From contig JAEWMQ010000022.1 in NCBI GenBank assembly GCA_023393125.1, positions 1 through 64,000 of the forward strand: a stretch of 64,000 nucleotides of DNA. The letters are read 5' to 3'. The position numbers and the translations under genes were made by a program. The notes beneath the pieces were generated by a model that was given only the letters and a program-made list of their open reading frames with translations, made no database searches and was not told the DNA's origin. Positions 42,592 through 51,738 of this stretch are shown here, one piece after another; the stretch's first letter is position 1, and the number at the start of each line of letters is the position of its first letter. Source of the DNA: Bacillota bacterium (GTDB taxonomy: Bacteria > Bacillota > Clostridia > Lachnospirales > Cellulosilyticaceae).

Positions 42592-42625
42592 TAATAAAAA
42601 AAGGACTATAAAAGTCCTTTTTTTA
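42592..42625 (-). terminator. Intrinsic terminator of rplS
   Basis: GGACT / AGTCC stem extended by A7/T7 runs, immediately after the rplS stop codon. Confidence 0.85.
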
Positions 42626-42973
42626 TTATTTAATTAATTCTTTAACTTTAGCGTTTTTACCAACACGTTCACGTAAGTAGTTAAGTTTAGCTCTTCTAAC
42701 TTTACCTAAACGAACAACTTCGATTTTTTCAATGTTTGGTGAGTGAAGTGCCCAAGTCTTTTCAACTCCAACACCATAAGACATTCTTCTAACTGTGAAT
42801 GTTTCACGAACTCCACCATTTTGTCTTTTTAATACAATACCTTCGAACATTTGAATACGTTCTCTTTGACCTTCTTTAATTTTAGCATATACACGAATTG
42901 TGTCACCTACGTTAAATGAAGGTACTTCTGCTTTAAGTTGAGCATTTTCAATTTCTCTAATAATTGAGTTCAT
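42626..42973 (-). CDS. rplS: 50S ribosomal protein L19
   Basis: A 115-residue ribosomal protein at the 30S-50S interface. It begins MNSIIREIENAQLKAEVPSF and contains RIQMFEGIVLKRQNGGVRETFTVRR and VEKTWALHSPNIEKIEVVR. GGAGA supports the ATG at 42973 and rules out a longer frame. It is third in rimM-trmD-rplS. Confidence 0.97.
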   Translation of the reverse strand: MNSIIREIENAQLKAEVPSFNVGDTIRVYAKIKEGQRERIQMFEGIVLKRQNGGVRETFTVRRMSYGVGVEKTWALHSPNIEKIEVVRLGKVRRAKLNYLRERVGKNAKVKELIK

Positions 42974-42984
42974 ATTTAATTCTC

Positions 42985-43045
42985 CTTTTTTCTCAGATGT
43001 TCTTAACAAATGCTTTGACAGCGGACCATCCGTAATAACATTTAA
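42985..43045 (-). ncRNA. Candidate L19 leader RNA structure
   Basis: Between trmD and rplS the RNA can form an outer helix CGGATG / CATCTG enclosing CAAA-GCA-TTTG, with an alternative CGGA-TGG-TCCG hairpin. This is the place where Firmicutes carry the L19 autoregulatory leader. The family match is from position and folding by eye only. Confidence 0.35.
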
Positions 43046-43047
43046 TA

Positions 43048-43809
43048 TTATAACATGTCCTGTTTTTCATTGCAAACTTTTTTTGCATAAGCTTCAATAA
43101 AACTACGTTCTTTAGGTGTTAATTTAGCTGTTTCTAGTAACTCTGGACGTTTTCTATAGGTATTAATGAGTGATTCTTGTCTTCGATGTTCTGCGATCTT
43201 TTGATGATTTCCTGATAGTAATACAGCTGGTACCTCTTTTCCTCTAAAAACAGCAGGACGAGTATAATGATAATATTCTAAAAGTCCTTCACTAAATGAT
43301 TCTTCTTCATAAGATTCTTGTTTTCCTAAAACACCTGGTAATAATCTTATAATACTATCTGCAATCATAACAGCAGGTAATTCTCCCCCTGTTAAAACAA
43401 AATCTCCAATAGAAATTTCATCTGTTACAATCTCATCAATAACGCGTTGATCTATTCCTTCGTAGTGACCGCATAAAATAACAATATTTTCTTCTTTAGA
43501 AAACTCTTCTGCTAATTGCTGATTCCATACTTTTCCATGAGGGGTCATATAAAGAACACGCATAGTTTTTCCTTCTGCTTTACTACGAATATGTTCATAA
43601 CAATCATATACTGGCTGAGCCATCATAAGCATACCTGCACCACCACCATAAGGATAGTCATCTACTTGGTGATGTTTATTATTAGCAAAATCTCGTATAT
43701 CTACGGCTTCCAATTCAACTAATTTATTTTTTCTTGCTCTTCCCATAATACTGTAATCAAATAGAGTATTAATGGTTTCCTTAAATAAGGTCATAACCGT
43801 TATTCGCAT
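43048..43809 (-). CDS. trmD: tRNA (guanine-N1)-methyltransferase
   Basis: A 253-residue SPOUT methyltransferase making m1G37 in tRNA. Knot motifs LCGHYEGIDQRVIDEIVTDEISIGDFVLTGGELPAVMI and the C-terminal AEHRRQESLINTYRKRPELL are visible. Its start overlaps the rimM stop by 10 bp. Confidence 0.97.
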   Translation of the reverse strand: MRITVMTLFKETINTLFDYSIMGRARKNKLVELEAVDIRDFANNKHHQVDDYPYGGGAGMLMMAQPVYDCYEHIRSKAEGKTMRVLYMTPHGKVWNQQLAEEFSKEENIVILCGHYEGIDQRVIDEIVTDEISIGDFVLTGGELPAVMIADSIIRLLPGVLGKQESYEEESFSEGLLEYYHYTRPAVFRGKEVPAVLLSGNHQKIAEHRRQESLINTYRKRPELLETAKLTPKERSFIEAYAKKVCNEKQDML

Positions 43810-44321
43810 AATTCTTCAAGTCCCTCTAATAGTGTTACATGCATTTTGTTTTGCTTCACATCAACAGATTTAATCACTTGCTTAATAGCTGGAAGTAGTA
43901 AATCTTTAGCTCTATCCTCTTTTCTAACAGCATAAACATCATTACTTCCTGTGTAAATAACATCTACAATCTCACCTAAATAACGCTCCTCATCACATGT
44001 ATAGACCCCCATACCATATAAATCTGCAATATAATACTCATCTTCTTCTAATGGTAAACTATCTTTACGATCTATTTTTAATAAGGCACCTTTAAATAGT
44101 TCAGCAGTTGTCATGTCTGTTATGTCTTTTAATTTAAGAAGAACCATTCCCTTATGATATCGTACACTTTCAATTTCATATGATTCCATTTTTTTTCTTT
44201 CTACATAAATCTCTTTTAGTTTTTCAAATCTAGTAGGATCATCAGTGCTAGGCATTACTTTTAATTCTCCCTTAACACCATGTGTATTGACTATCTTTCC
44301 TACAACAAACATTTCATTCAT
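43800..44321 (-). CDS. rimM: 16S rRNA processing protein RimM
   Basis: A 173-residue 30S maturation factor. GKIVNTHGVKGELKVMPSTDDP at the N-terminus and the PRC-barrel YYIADLYGMGVYTCDEERYLGEIVDV are visible. The start is put at 44321, 9 nt after AGAGG; the ATG at 44330 abuts that site. First gene of rimM-trmD-rplS. Confidence 0.95.
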   Translation of the reverse strand: MNEMFVVGKIVNTHGVKGELKVMPSTDDPTRFEKLKEIYVERKKMESYEIESVRYHKGMVLLKLKDITDMTTAELFKGALLKIDRKDSLPLEEDEYYIADLYGMGVYTCDEERYLGEIVDVIYTGSNDVYAVRKEDRAKDLLLPAIKQVIKSVDVKQNKMHVTLLEGLEELCE

Positions 44322-44341
44322 TCTATTCATCCTCTACTTTC

Positions 44342-44367
44342 ATCATTTATAAATTTTCATAAATGAT
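44342..44367. repeat. Inverted repeat before rimM
   Basis: ATCATTTAT / ATAAATGAT (9 bp) with an 8-nt loop, lying about 12 nt before the rimM ribosome binding site. It lacks a T run on the minus strand, so it is more likely a leader hairpin than a terminator. Confidence 0.45.
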
Positions 44368-44487
44368 AGGTTGATCAATAACTTATGAAAACTCACAAAC
44401 ATCTTATTCATAGTATAACCATTACTGATTTATTCTATATTACATTCAAGCTAAACCTATCTATTCATATTGAATTTTAGATAGATA

Positions 44488-44516
44488 AATAGGTTAGGGG
44501 ATGCCCCTAACCTATT
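44488..44516 (-). terminator. Strong hairpin at the end of khpA
   Basis: AATAGGTTAGGGG / CCCCTAACCTATT, a perfect 13-bp stem around ATG, overlapping the khpA stop codon. The tail is only moderately T-rich. Downstream bases AACCTAT and ATAGGTT (44455-44494 region) could pair in an alternative fold. Confidence 0.7.
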
Positions 44517-44742
44517 CTAAAATATCTACTACAACCTTTTTAGATGATTGAGCTGTAGCAGCTTTAATTATTGCTCGAATTGATTTAGCAATTCTTCCTT
44601 GTTTACCAATTACTTTTCCCATGTCTTCAGGGGCTACCTTGAGTTGTAAGATAATTTTGTCCTCTTCCTCTATTTGAGACACAGAAACCTGCTCTTTATT
44701 GTCTACTAATTCTGTAGCAATCATGCGTAATAAATCTTCCAT
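44512..44742 (-). CDS. khpA: KH-domain RNA-binding protein KhpA (YlqC)
   Basis: A 76-residue single KH-domain protein with the GKQG loop in MGKVIGKQGRIAKSIRAIIKAA. Partners with KhpB in other Firmicutes and binds many RNAs. It follows rpsP by 24 bp, the usual order ffh-rpsP-khpA-rimM-trmD. Confidence 0.94.
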   Translation of the reverse strand: MEDLLRMIATELVDNKEQVSVSQIEEEDKIILQLKVAPEDMGKVIGKQGRIAKSIRAIIKAATAQSSKKVVVDILE

Positions 44743-44766
44743 AAGACTTGCCCCCTTAGAAAAGTA

Positions 44767-45009
44767 TTATTGAATACCAGCTTTTTTAAGTAAATCTTTT
44801 ACTGTATCAGTTGGTTGCGCACCATTTGAAAGCCATTTTTCAGCAGCTTCCTTATTAATGCTTAATTCATTTGGTTCTTGACATGGATTAAAGTATCCAA
44901 TTTCTTCAATAAATCTACCATCTCTTGGAGAACGAGAATCAGCTACAACGATTCTGTAAAAAGGAGCTTTCTTTTGTCCCATTCTTTTTAAACGAATTTT
45001 TACTGCCAT
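44767..45009 (-). CDS. rpsP: 30S ribosomal protein S16
   Basis: An 80-residue ribosomal protein: VKIRLKRMGQKKAPFYRIVVADSRSPRDGRFIEEIGYFNP is the S16 signature. Third gene of ylxM-ffh-rpsP-khpA. Confidence 0.97.
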   Translation of the reverse strand: MAVKIRLKRMGQKKAPFYRIVVADSRSPRDGRFIEEIGYFNPCQEPNELSINKEAAEKWLSNGAQPTDTVKDLLKKAGIQ

Positions 45010-45045
45010 AATATTTTCACCTCTTAAATGATTTTTAAAATTTAT

Positions 45046-46386
45046 TTACATAAAAGGAAATTTAAATTTGCCTTTTTTGCCTTTCATAGCACCTGAAAAT
45101 TGCTTCATCATAACTTGCATTTGCTCAAATTGCTTAATTAACCTATTTACTTCTTGTAAATCACGCCCAGAACCTTTTGCAATACGTTTCTTACGGCTCA
45201 TATTTAACAAACTAGGATTTAATCTTTCTGCTTTAGTCATTGATAAAATAATCGCTTCAATGTGCGCCATTTGTTTTTCATCCATTTGACCTTGGATTTC
45301 ATTTAACTTTGCAGCATTCATACCAGGAATCATACCAATCAATTGACTAATAGGCCCCATATTTTTAATCTGCTGCATCTGATCAAGAAAATCTTCAAAA
45401 TTAAACTCTGCTTTTCTAAATTTCGCTTCAAGTTCTTTTGCTTTTTTCTCATCAATATTTTGTTGTGCCTTTTCAATAAGTGTGAGTACATCTCCCATAC
45501 CTAATATGCGAGAAGCAATACGTTCTGGGTGGAAAGGTTGTAAGTCATTTAACTTTTCTCCCATACCTACAAACTTAATAGGTTTGTTAGTTACTGCTTT
45601 AACAGATAAGGCAGCACCACCTCTACTATCACCATCTAGCTTGGTCATAACCACACCATCAAGGCCTAAGGTTTGATCAAAAGATTCAGCTACATTCACC
45701 GCATCTTGACCTGTCATTGCATCTACTACAAGTAGGATTTCCTGTGGTTTCACTAATGCTTTGATGTTCTTTAGCTCGTCCATTAGTACTTCATCTATAT
45801 GCAAACGACCTGCTGTATCAATAATAACAACATCTAAGTTGTTTTCTTTAGCATAATTCACCCCAGCTTGTGCAATGTCTACTGGATTCTTATCATTTCC
45901 CATTGAAAAAACAGGAACATTAACCTGCTTACCCACTTTGATTAATTGATCAATAGCTGCTGGTCTATAAACGTCACAGGCTACTAAAAGTGGTCTTTTA
46001 CCTTGTGATTTAATATGACTACTTAATTTAGCACTTGTAGTAGTCTTACCAGCTCCTTGAAGTCCCACCATCATAATGACAGTAATACCTCTTGGTGCAA
46101 AATTTATTTTACTTTGGGTAGAACCCATTAAGTTAATTAACTCTTCATTAACAATCTTGATTACTTGTTGACCAGGAGTCAAGCTCTCCATGACTTCATG
46201 TCCTACAGCACGCTCTTCAATGGTTTTAATAAATTGCTTAACCACTTTAAAGTTAACATCCGCTTCTAATAAAGCAAGTTTTACTTCTCTAAGTGCTAAC
46301 TTTACATCTTTATCAGAAAGCTTACCTTTACCTTTTAGCTGCTTGAAGACATCTTGTAGTTTGGTTGATAATTGATCAAAGGCCAT
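45046..46386 (-). CDS. ffh: Signal recognition particle protein Ffh
   Basis: A 446-residue GTPase that binds signal sequences and SRP RNA. N domain, then G domain with MVGLQGAGKTTTSAKL, DTAGRLHIDEVL and TKLDGDSRGGAALS, and a methionine-rich M domain (from about residue 300) with ILSMTKAERLNPSLLNMSRKKRIAKGSG. AGGAGG precedes the ATG. Downstream of ylxM. Confidence 0.97.
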   Translation of the reverse strand: MAFDQLSTKLQDVFKQLKGKGKLSDKDVKLALREVKLALLEADVNFKVVKQFIKTIEERAVGHEVMESLTPGQQVIKIVNEELINLMGSTQSKINFAPRGITVIMMVGLQGAGKTTTSAKLSSHIKSQGKRPLLVACDVYRPAAIDQLIKVGKQVNVPVFSMGNDKNPVDIAQAGVNYAKENNLDVVIIDTAGRLHIDEVLMDELKNIKALVKPQEILLVVDAMTGQDAVNVAESFDQTLGLDGVVMTKLDGDSRGGAALSVKAVTNKPIKFVGMGEKLNDLQPFHPERIASRILGMGDVLTLIEKAQQNIDEKKAKELEAKFRKAEFNFEDFLDQMQQIKNMGPISQLIGMIPGMNAAKLNEIQGQMDEKQMAHIEAIILSMTKAERLNPSLLNMSRKKRIAKGSGRDLQEVNRLIKQFEQMQVMMKQFSGAMKGKKGKFKFPFM

Positions 46387-46396
46387 ATCCGTCCTC

Positions 46397-46750
46397 CTAA
46401 ATCTTATTCATTAATCTATCTACTAGCGTAATGACCTTGTTTACACTATTCGCTTTTTCATCCTTTAAGTCATCAGCCACCATTTGGCATAAAGTTTTTA
46501 TTTCATTTAACACTTTTTGCTCTGCTTGATATTTTTTAAATAAAGCCAATTTATTTTCATAATCTAATAACTTTTGCTCGGCTTTTTTAATTGTATCAAA
46601 AGCACTTTGCCTACTAATATCATGCTGCTCGGCTAACTCTCCTAAAGAAAGATCTTCAAAATAATATTCCTTTAATAAATCCCTTTGTTTATCAGTAAGT
46701 AGTTCCTGATAAAAATCAAACAAATAGGTAATCACTACAAATTTTTCCAT
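46397..46750 (-). CDS. ylxM: YlxM/P13-like SRP-associated helix-turn-helix protein
   Basis: A 117-residue sigma-70 region 4-like HTH protein (LLTDKQRDLLKEYYFEDLSLGELAEQHDISRQSAFDTIKKAEQKL). YlxM homologues stimulate the SRP pathway in streptococci. It starts the ylxM-ffh-rpsP-khpA operon from a consensus promoter. Confidence 0.9.
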   Translation of the reverse strand: MEKFVVITYLFDFYQELLTDKQRDLLKEYYFEDLSLGELAEQHDISRQSAFDTIKKAEQKLLDYENKLALFKKYQAEQKVLNEIKTLCQMVADDLKDEKANSVNKVITLVDRLMNKI

Positions 46751-46795
46751 GATTTACTCCCAAACACTGTCAGTCACTTTTGCTTTACACTAGTT

Positions 46796-46824
46796 AGTAT
46801 AGTAAAAACCTTGTTACTTGTCAA
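46796..46824 (-). promoter_or_regulatory. Promoter of ylxM-ffh-rpsP-khpA
   Basis: TTGACA (46824-46819), 17 bp, TATACT (46801-46796): 6/6 and 5/6 matches at ideal spacing, about 45 bp before the ylxM start. Confidence 0.85.
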
Positions 46825-46844
46825 CCTTTTTTATTCAATCAATA

Positions 46845-48128
46845 TTATGATTCTTTAAATAAGGCTGTAGCAAAAGTTTCTGCATCAAATGGTTGAAGAT
46901 CATTTATTTGTTCTCCTACGCCTATATACTTAACAGGCACTTTAAGAGATTCATAAATCCCTACAATAGCTCCACCCTTAGCTGTACCATCTAATTTAGT
47001 CAGTATGATACCATTAATATCTGCTACTTCTTTAAATAACTTAACTTGTTGAATAGCATTTTGGCCAGTTGTAGCATCTAATACGATTAAAATCTCTTTC
47101 TTAGCTTCAGGGTATTCTCTTGCTATAATGCGAGAAATTTTCTCTAGCTCTTTCATTAAATTAGTTTTATTTTGTAATCTACCTGCTGTATCACAAATAA
47201 GCACATCGCTTTTACGTGACTTAGCTGCTGCAATAGCATCAAATACAACAGCTGCTGCATCTGTACCTTCTTCATGCTTAATAAGATCTACACCAGCACG
47301 ATCTACCCAAACTTGAAGCTGCTCAATAGCTGCTGCTCTAAAAGTATCTGCTGCTGCAACAAGCACTTTTTTGTGTTGGCTTTTAAATAAATGAGACATT
47401 TTTCCAATAGATGTTGTTTTCCCCACACCATTTACACCAATAACAAGAATAACTGTAGGACCATCAGTATTTAATACTTCTTCTCTTGGCTGATCTGTGA
47501 GTAATTTTGTGATAATTTCTTGCAAGGCTTCTTTTAAGACAATAGGTTCTGTTATTTTTTCTCTCTTCACCTTTTCTTTTAGACTTTCCATAATATGAAG
47601 TGTTGTTTCAACACCAAAATCTGCCATAATTAAAGCTTCTTCTAATTCTTCATAAAGTTCTTCATCTATATGTCTAAAATTACTTAATACGTCGTCTACA
47701 CCTTTTAAAATGCTATCACGGGTTTTAGTAAGTCCACTAAAGAGGCGCTTAATAAACCCTTTCTTCTCTGCTTCCTCACCTTGCATTTGTATTTCATCAA
47801 CTAAATTACTTGCTTCTTCAGCCACTTGCTCATCTGCTTCAACTAAATCTCCAATAGCTTCCACTACTGGCTCTTTCAATTCTTCTAAGTTATCGTTTTT
47901 ATCAACACTTACCTGTTCGTCTCTCAAAACAGGAGCTGAATCTAATACTAATCCTTCTGTTGTTTCTGTTATGATTACCTCTTTTACTTCTTCTTTTACT
48001 TCTTCTTTTACTTCTTCTAATGATTCATCCTCTGTCGATAATTGAGGTTCTAATTTTTCTTCTTGAACATCAGGCAGCTTAGTCTGCTCTTCTTTATTTT
48101 TACCAAAAAACTTTTTAAAAAAACTCAC
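46845..48128 (-). CDS. ftsY: Signal recognition particle receptor FtsY
   Basis: A 427-residue SRP receptor GTPase. Residues 1-120 are the acidic A domain, including three tandem EVKE units; the NG domain follows with VIGVNGVGKTTSIGKM, AADTFRAAAIEQL, CDTAGRLQNKTNLM and LTKLDGTAKGGAIVGI. The start is GTG at 48128, after AGGAGG. It lies 11 bp after smc; the smc-ftsY pairing is standard. Confidence 0.96.
   Translation of the reverse strand: MSFFKKFFGKNKEEQTKLPDVQEEKLEPQLSTEDESLEEVKEEVKEEVKEVIITETTEGLVLDSAPVLRDEQVSVDKNDNLEELKEPVVEAIGDLVEADEQVAEEASNLVDEIQMQGEEAEKKGFIKRLFSGLTKTRDSILKGVDDVLSNFRHIDEELYEELEEALIMADFGVETTLHIMESLKEKVKREKITEPIVLKEALQEIITKLLTDQPREEVLNTDGPTVILVIGVNGVGKTTSIGKMSHLFKSQHKKVLVAAADTFRAAAIEQLQVWVDRAGVDLIKHEEGTDAAAVVFDAIAAAKSRKSDVLICDTAGRLQNKTNLMKELEKISRIIAREYPEAKKEILIVLDATTGQNAIQQVKLFKEVADINGIILTKLDGTAKGGAIVGIYESLKVPVKYIGVGEQINDLQPFDAETFATALFKES
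47982..48017 (-). repeat. Three 12-bp tandem repeats in ftsY
   Basis: TTTTACTTCTTC occurs three times in a row on the plus strand, encoding EVKE repeats in the acidic A domain. A likely site for slippage-based length variation that keeps frame. Confidence 0.8.
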
Positions 48129-48139
48129 TGTTTAACCTC

Positions 48140-51100
48140 CTAACTGGTCTTCTTCTGATCAATATATTGATTAACATCCTCTAACTGGATAGAAAGGATT
48201 GTTGAAACCCCTCTTTCCTGCATTGTCACACCGTATAATGTATGTGCACGCTCCATTGTACCTTTTCTATGTGTAATAACAATGAATTGTGTTTCCCTTG
48301 ATAAGCTCTCTAAATAGTTAGCAAAACGTAAAACATTGGCATCATCAAGTGCTGCCTCAATTTCATCTAGTACACAGAAAGGTGATGGCTTCAATTTTAA
48401 AATCCCAAAAATAAGCGAGATAGCAGTTAATGTTCGCTCTCCACCTGAAAGCAACGTCATATTCTGAAGTTTCTTCCCTGGAGGCTTAGCAATAATTTCG
48501 ATTCCTGACTCTAGTATATTTTCTTCATCAAGTAGCTTCAAGTAGGCTTCACCGCCTCCAAATAACTCTTTGAAGACATGAGTAAAATTCTCAGCAATAA
48601 TAGCAAATTGTGTAATGAATATATCTTTCATTTGCTCCATTAACTCATTTATAAGTTCTATAAGGGACTGTTCCGCTTTTTCTATATCTTCTTTTTGAGT
48701 AGTTAAAAACTCATATCGTTCTTTAGTTTCTTTGAATTCTTCTACTGCATTAACATTAACGTTCCCTATTTGCTTAATTTGACCTCTTACATCTACAGAT
48801 TGTTTTTTAAGATCCGTGATGGAAACATCTTCTAAACGATAAGGTAACGCATGGGTAAACGTAAGTTCGTATTGCTCCCACATACTGTTTCCCCAATTCT
48901 GCTTTTGAAGCTCACTATTTTGCTTTTTATTTTCAAGACGATATTTTTCCTCTTTTAACAAGTTCATTTGTTCTGTAATCTTTGTTATCTCTTCTGCTAA
49001 TTGAACTTGCTTTTGTTCTAATAGTACTTTTTGTTCATCTAATTGCTTTCTTTCTTTTTGCTTCATGATTACCTCTTCATCTAATAAGGTCATCATTTCT
49101 TTAACTTTTTCTCTTTCCTCTAATAACTGTTGTATTTCTGCTTGATAGCTATTAATCATTTCACTTAAATGAGCATTTTTTTCATCTTGACCATTAATAT
49201 CTGCTTCTAACTCATTCATTTGATCTATCATATAGTTAATATTTTGTTCCGTATTAGAAAGACTTATCTTTTTATCAGTTAATGCCTTCTCTAAAATCTG
49301 GCGTTCATTTTTCAAATCCTCTAGTTGTTTTTCTAAATCAACGATTTGTAATTCATCACTATTAATAGTTGATTTTAAGTCTTTTAATTTATCTTCTGCT
49401 TGTTCTTTTCCTTCTTTAATTACTTCAATAGATTCATCAATAGTATTACGTTCTGTTATAAGTTGAAGTTGATTATTTTTTGTTAGCTTTAAAGCATGGG
49501 CATTTTTTTCCCATTCTAATTGATAATTTTTAATAGCATCACTTATTTGCAAATAGTTAACTTCTGCACCTTCATACTGCGTAAGTATTTTCTCTAATTC
49601 TTTCGTCAGCATGGCTAAAGCTTCTGCTTTTTTTTCTTCTTCTACTTCTAATTGCTTGAGTTTTTGTTCTAATTCTTTCATTTCCCTAGCACGAGAAAAC
49701 ATATTATTACTTTGATTCTTCATACTCCCGCCACTTAAAGAACCACCACTGTTAAATACCTCACCTTCTAAAGTGACAATTTTATATTTATATTGATATT
49801 TTCTCGCAATATATGAAGCATTTTTCATATCATCAACAATTAGAATACGTCCTAATAAAGAGGAAATAATATTTTCATATTTTTTATCATATGAAACAAG
49901 CTCACTTCCTAACCCTAGGAAGCCTAATTCTTTAGCTAAACCGCTTTCTTGAATAGGAAATGCTGGTTTAACAGTATCTAAAGGCAAGAAGGTCACACGC
50001 GAAATACCTCTTTGTTTCATGACTTGAATCATATCTTTTGCATCATCTTCTCTATCTGCTACTAAGTTTTGAATGGCACCACCTAAAGCAGTCACTATAG
50101 CAATTTCATATTCTTTAGGCACTTCCATTAATTCCCCAACTACACCAACTATACCTTGCCACTTATTAGGATCAGACTTTGCAACATTTAAAACCTGCTT
50201 AACACTGCTGAAATAACCTTCATGTTCTTCCCTAAGATGTTCGAACCACTTATATTGTCTTTCAGCCTGCATCTTATTTTGTTTAATGGCATTCAGCTGA
50301 TTTTCATAAGCTACCTTTTGAGAAGTTAACTGTAATTTTTCCTTTTCCATAGTATCTAAGGAAATTTTTAAAGCCTCTTGTCTCTCCTTTGACTCGGCTT
50401 GCTTCTTCTCTATTACTTTGCAATTAACTTCTTGATGTTGAATTTCACTATTTAGTATTGCTATTTGCTCTAAGATTTGCTCTCTACGATAATCTAACTG
50501 TGCTTCAACACCATCATTCTTCTTAACTTCAGCTTCATAAACGTCAATTTCTCTCAACTTATTAAATAACTCTTGTCTTGATTCACTAATAGTCCCTTCT
50601 AGCTGGCTGAGTTTCTCCATAATCAGATGAATTTTCTCTTCTTCCTGCATAATAATAGATAACTTAGAAGCCTTTTCTATCTCTAGGGCTGTACGTTTTG
50701 TTTCTAAAAAGGAACGCTTTTCTATTTTCGATTCATGAGTACTTTTTTGCTGCTTTTGATCCTCATATACCTGTTCTAGCAATCGCTCAATATTAACCTT
50801 TTTTTCAGCATTAATTGTTAATTGACTTTGTTTACGTTCCTTTTCTTTTTCTTTTTCAGAAATAGCTTCAATCAAATTCTCTGTTTGATGATATAACTCA
50901 TCTCTTTGCTTTTTATAAGAATCATTTAACTCACATTGAGCTATATACTGACTATTTTTCTCTTTTAGTTCTCCTTCAACATTTATCATTTTACAAGATA
51001 ACTCTTGAATTTCTTTTTCTAAACGTTCAATCTCATAAATAAAGATATTAATATCGATGCCCTTTAGATCTTCTTTTAACTTTAAAAACCGAGTTGTCTT

Positions 51101-51730
51101 CTCAGCTTCTCTTTCTAGGGGAGTTAACCTATTTTCAATCTCACCAATAATATCTTGTAGTCTTGTTAAATTTTCTCTTTGTTTTTCTAATTTTTTTTCA
51201 GCTTCTTGACGTCTTACTTTATATTTATATATACCAGCCGCCTCTTCAAAAAGCGTTCTTCTCTCTTCCGGCTTGGAACTAAGCACTCTATCAATTTGAC
51301 CTTGTCCGATAATAGAATAGCCATCTTTTCCTATTCCGGTGTCCATAAACAACTCTTGAACATCCTTTAATCGACAAGAACTCCCATTGATAAAATACTC
51401 ACTTTCTCCAGATCTATACACTCTTCTTTTGATTACAATCTCTGTATAGGCAATTCGAACTGTTTCATCAGGATTCTTAATAGTTAAAGCTACCTCTGCA
51501 TAACCTAAAGATTTCCTTTTCTCAGTACCTGCAAAAATAATATCTTCCATTTTGCTACCACGAAGGCTCTTTGCACTTTGTTCTCCTAGTACCCACCTGA
51601 TAGCATCAGCCACATTACTTTTACCACTTCCATTCGGGCCTATTACACCGGTAATCCCTTTTGGAATACTTAGTTTTACAGCATCGCCAAAAGACTTAAA
51701 GCCATGTATCTCTATTTTATCTAGATACAT
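48140..51730 (-). CDS. smc: Chromosome segregation protein SMC
   Basis: A 1196-residue condensin ATPase. Walker A GPNGSGKSNVADAIRWVLGEQ near residue 32, a long coiled coil (about 170-500), a hinge domain (about 510-670), a returning coiled coil (about 680-1020), signature LLSGGERTLTAISL and Walker B FCVLDEIEAALDD near the C-terminus. Works with ScpA and ScpB (17866-19231). It lies 8 bp after rnc and before ftsY. Confidence 0.98.
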   Translation of the reverse strand: MYLDKIEIHGFKSFGDAVKLSIPKGITGVIGPNGSGKSNVADAIRWVLGEQSAKSLRGSKMEDIIFAGTEKRKSLGYAEVALTIKNPDETVRIAYTEIVIKRRVYRSGESEYFINGSSCRLKDVQELFMDTGIGKDGYSIIGQGQIDRVLSSKPEERRTLFEEAAGIYKYKVRRQEAEKKLEKQRENLTRLQDIIGEIENRLTPLEREAEKTTRFLKLKEDLKGIDINIFIYEIERLEKEIQELSCKMINVEGELKEKNSQYIAQCELNDSYKKQRDELYHQTENLIEAISEKEKEKERKQSQLTINAEKKVNIERLLEQVYEDQKQQKSTHESKIEKRSFLETKRTALEIEKASKLSIIMQEEEKIHLIMEKLSQLEGTISESRQELFNKLREIDVYEAEVKKNDGVEAQLDYRREQILEQIAILNSEIQHQEVNCKVIEKKQAESKERQEALKISLDTMEKEKLQLTSQKVAYENQLNAIKQNKMQAERQYKWFEHLREEHEGYFSSVKQVLNVAKSDPNKWQGIVGVVGELMEVPKEYEIAIVTALGGAIQNLVADREDDAKDMIQVMKQRGISRVTFLPLDTVKPAFPIQESGLAKELGFLGLGSELVSYDKKYENIISSLLGRILIVDDMKNASYIARKYQYKYKIVTLEGEVFNSGGSLSGGSMKNQSNNMFSRAREMKELEQKLKQLEVEEEKKAEALAMLTKELEKILTQYEGAEVNYLQISDAIKNYQLEWEKNAHALKLTKNNQLQLITERNTIDESIEVIKEGKEQAEDKLKDLKSTINSDELQIVDLEKQLEDLKNERQILEKALTDKKISLSNTEQNINYMIDQMNELEADINGQDEKNAHLSEMINSYQAEIQQLLEEREKVKEMMTLLDEEVIMKQKERKQLDEQKVLLEQKQVQLAEEITKITEQMNLLKEEKYRLENKKQNSELQKQNWGNSMWEQYELTFTHALPYRLEDVSITDLKKQSVDVRGQIKQIGNVNVNAVEEFKETKERYEFLTTQKEDIEKAEQSLIELINELMEQMKDIFITQFAIIAENFTHVFKELFGGGEAYLKLLDEENILESGIEIIAKPPGKKLQNMTLLSGGERTLTAISLIFGILKLKPSPFCVLDEIEAALDDANVLRFANYLESLSRETQFIVITHRKGTMERAHTLYGVTMQERGVSTILSIQLEDVNQYIDQKKTS

Positions 51731-51738
51731 ATTTCACC

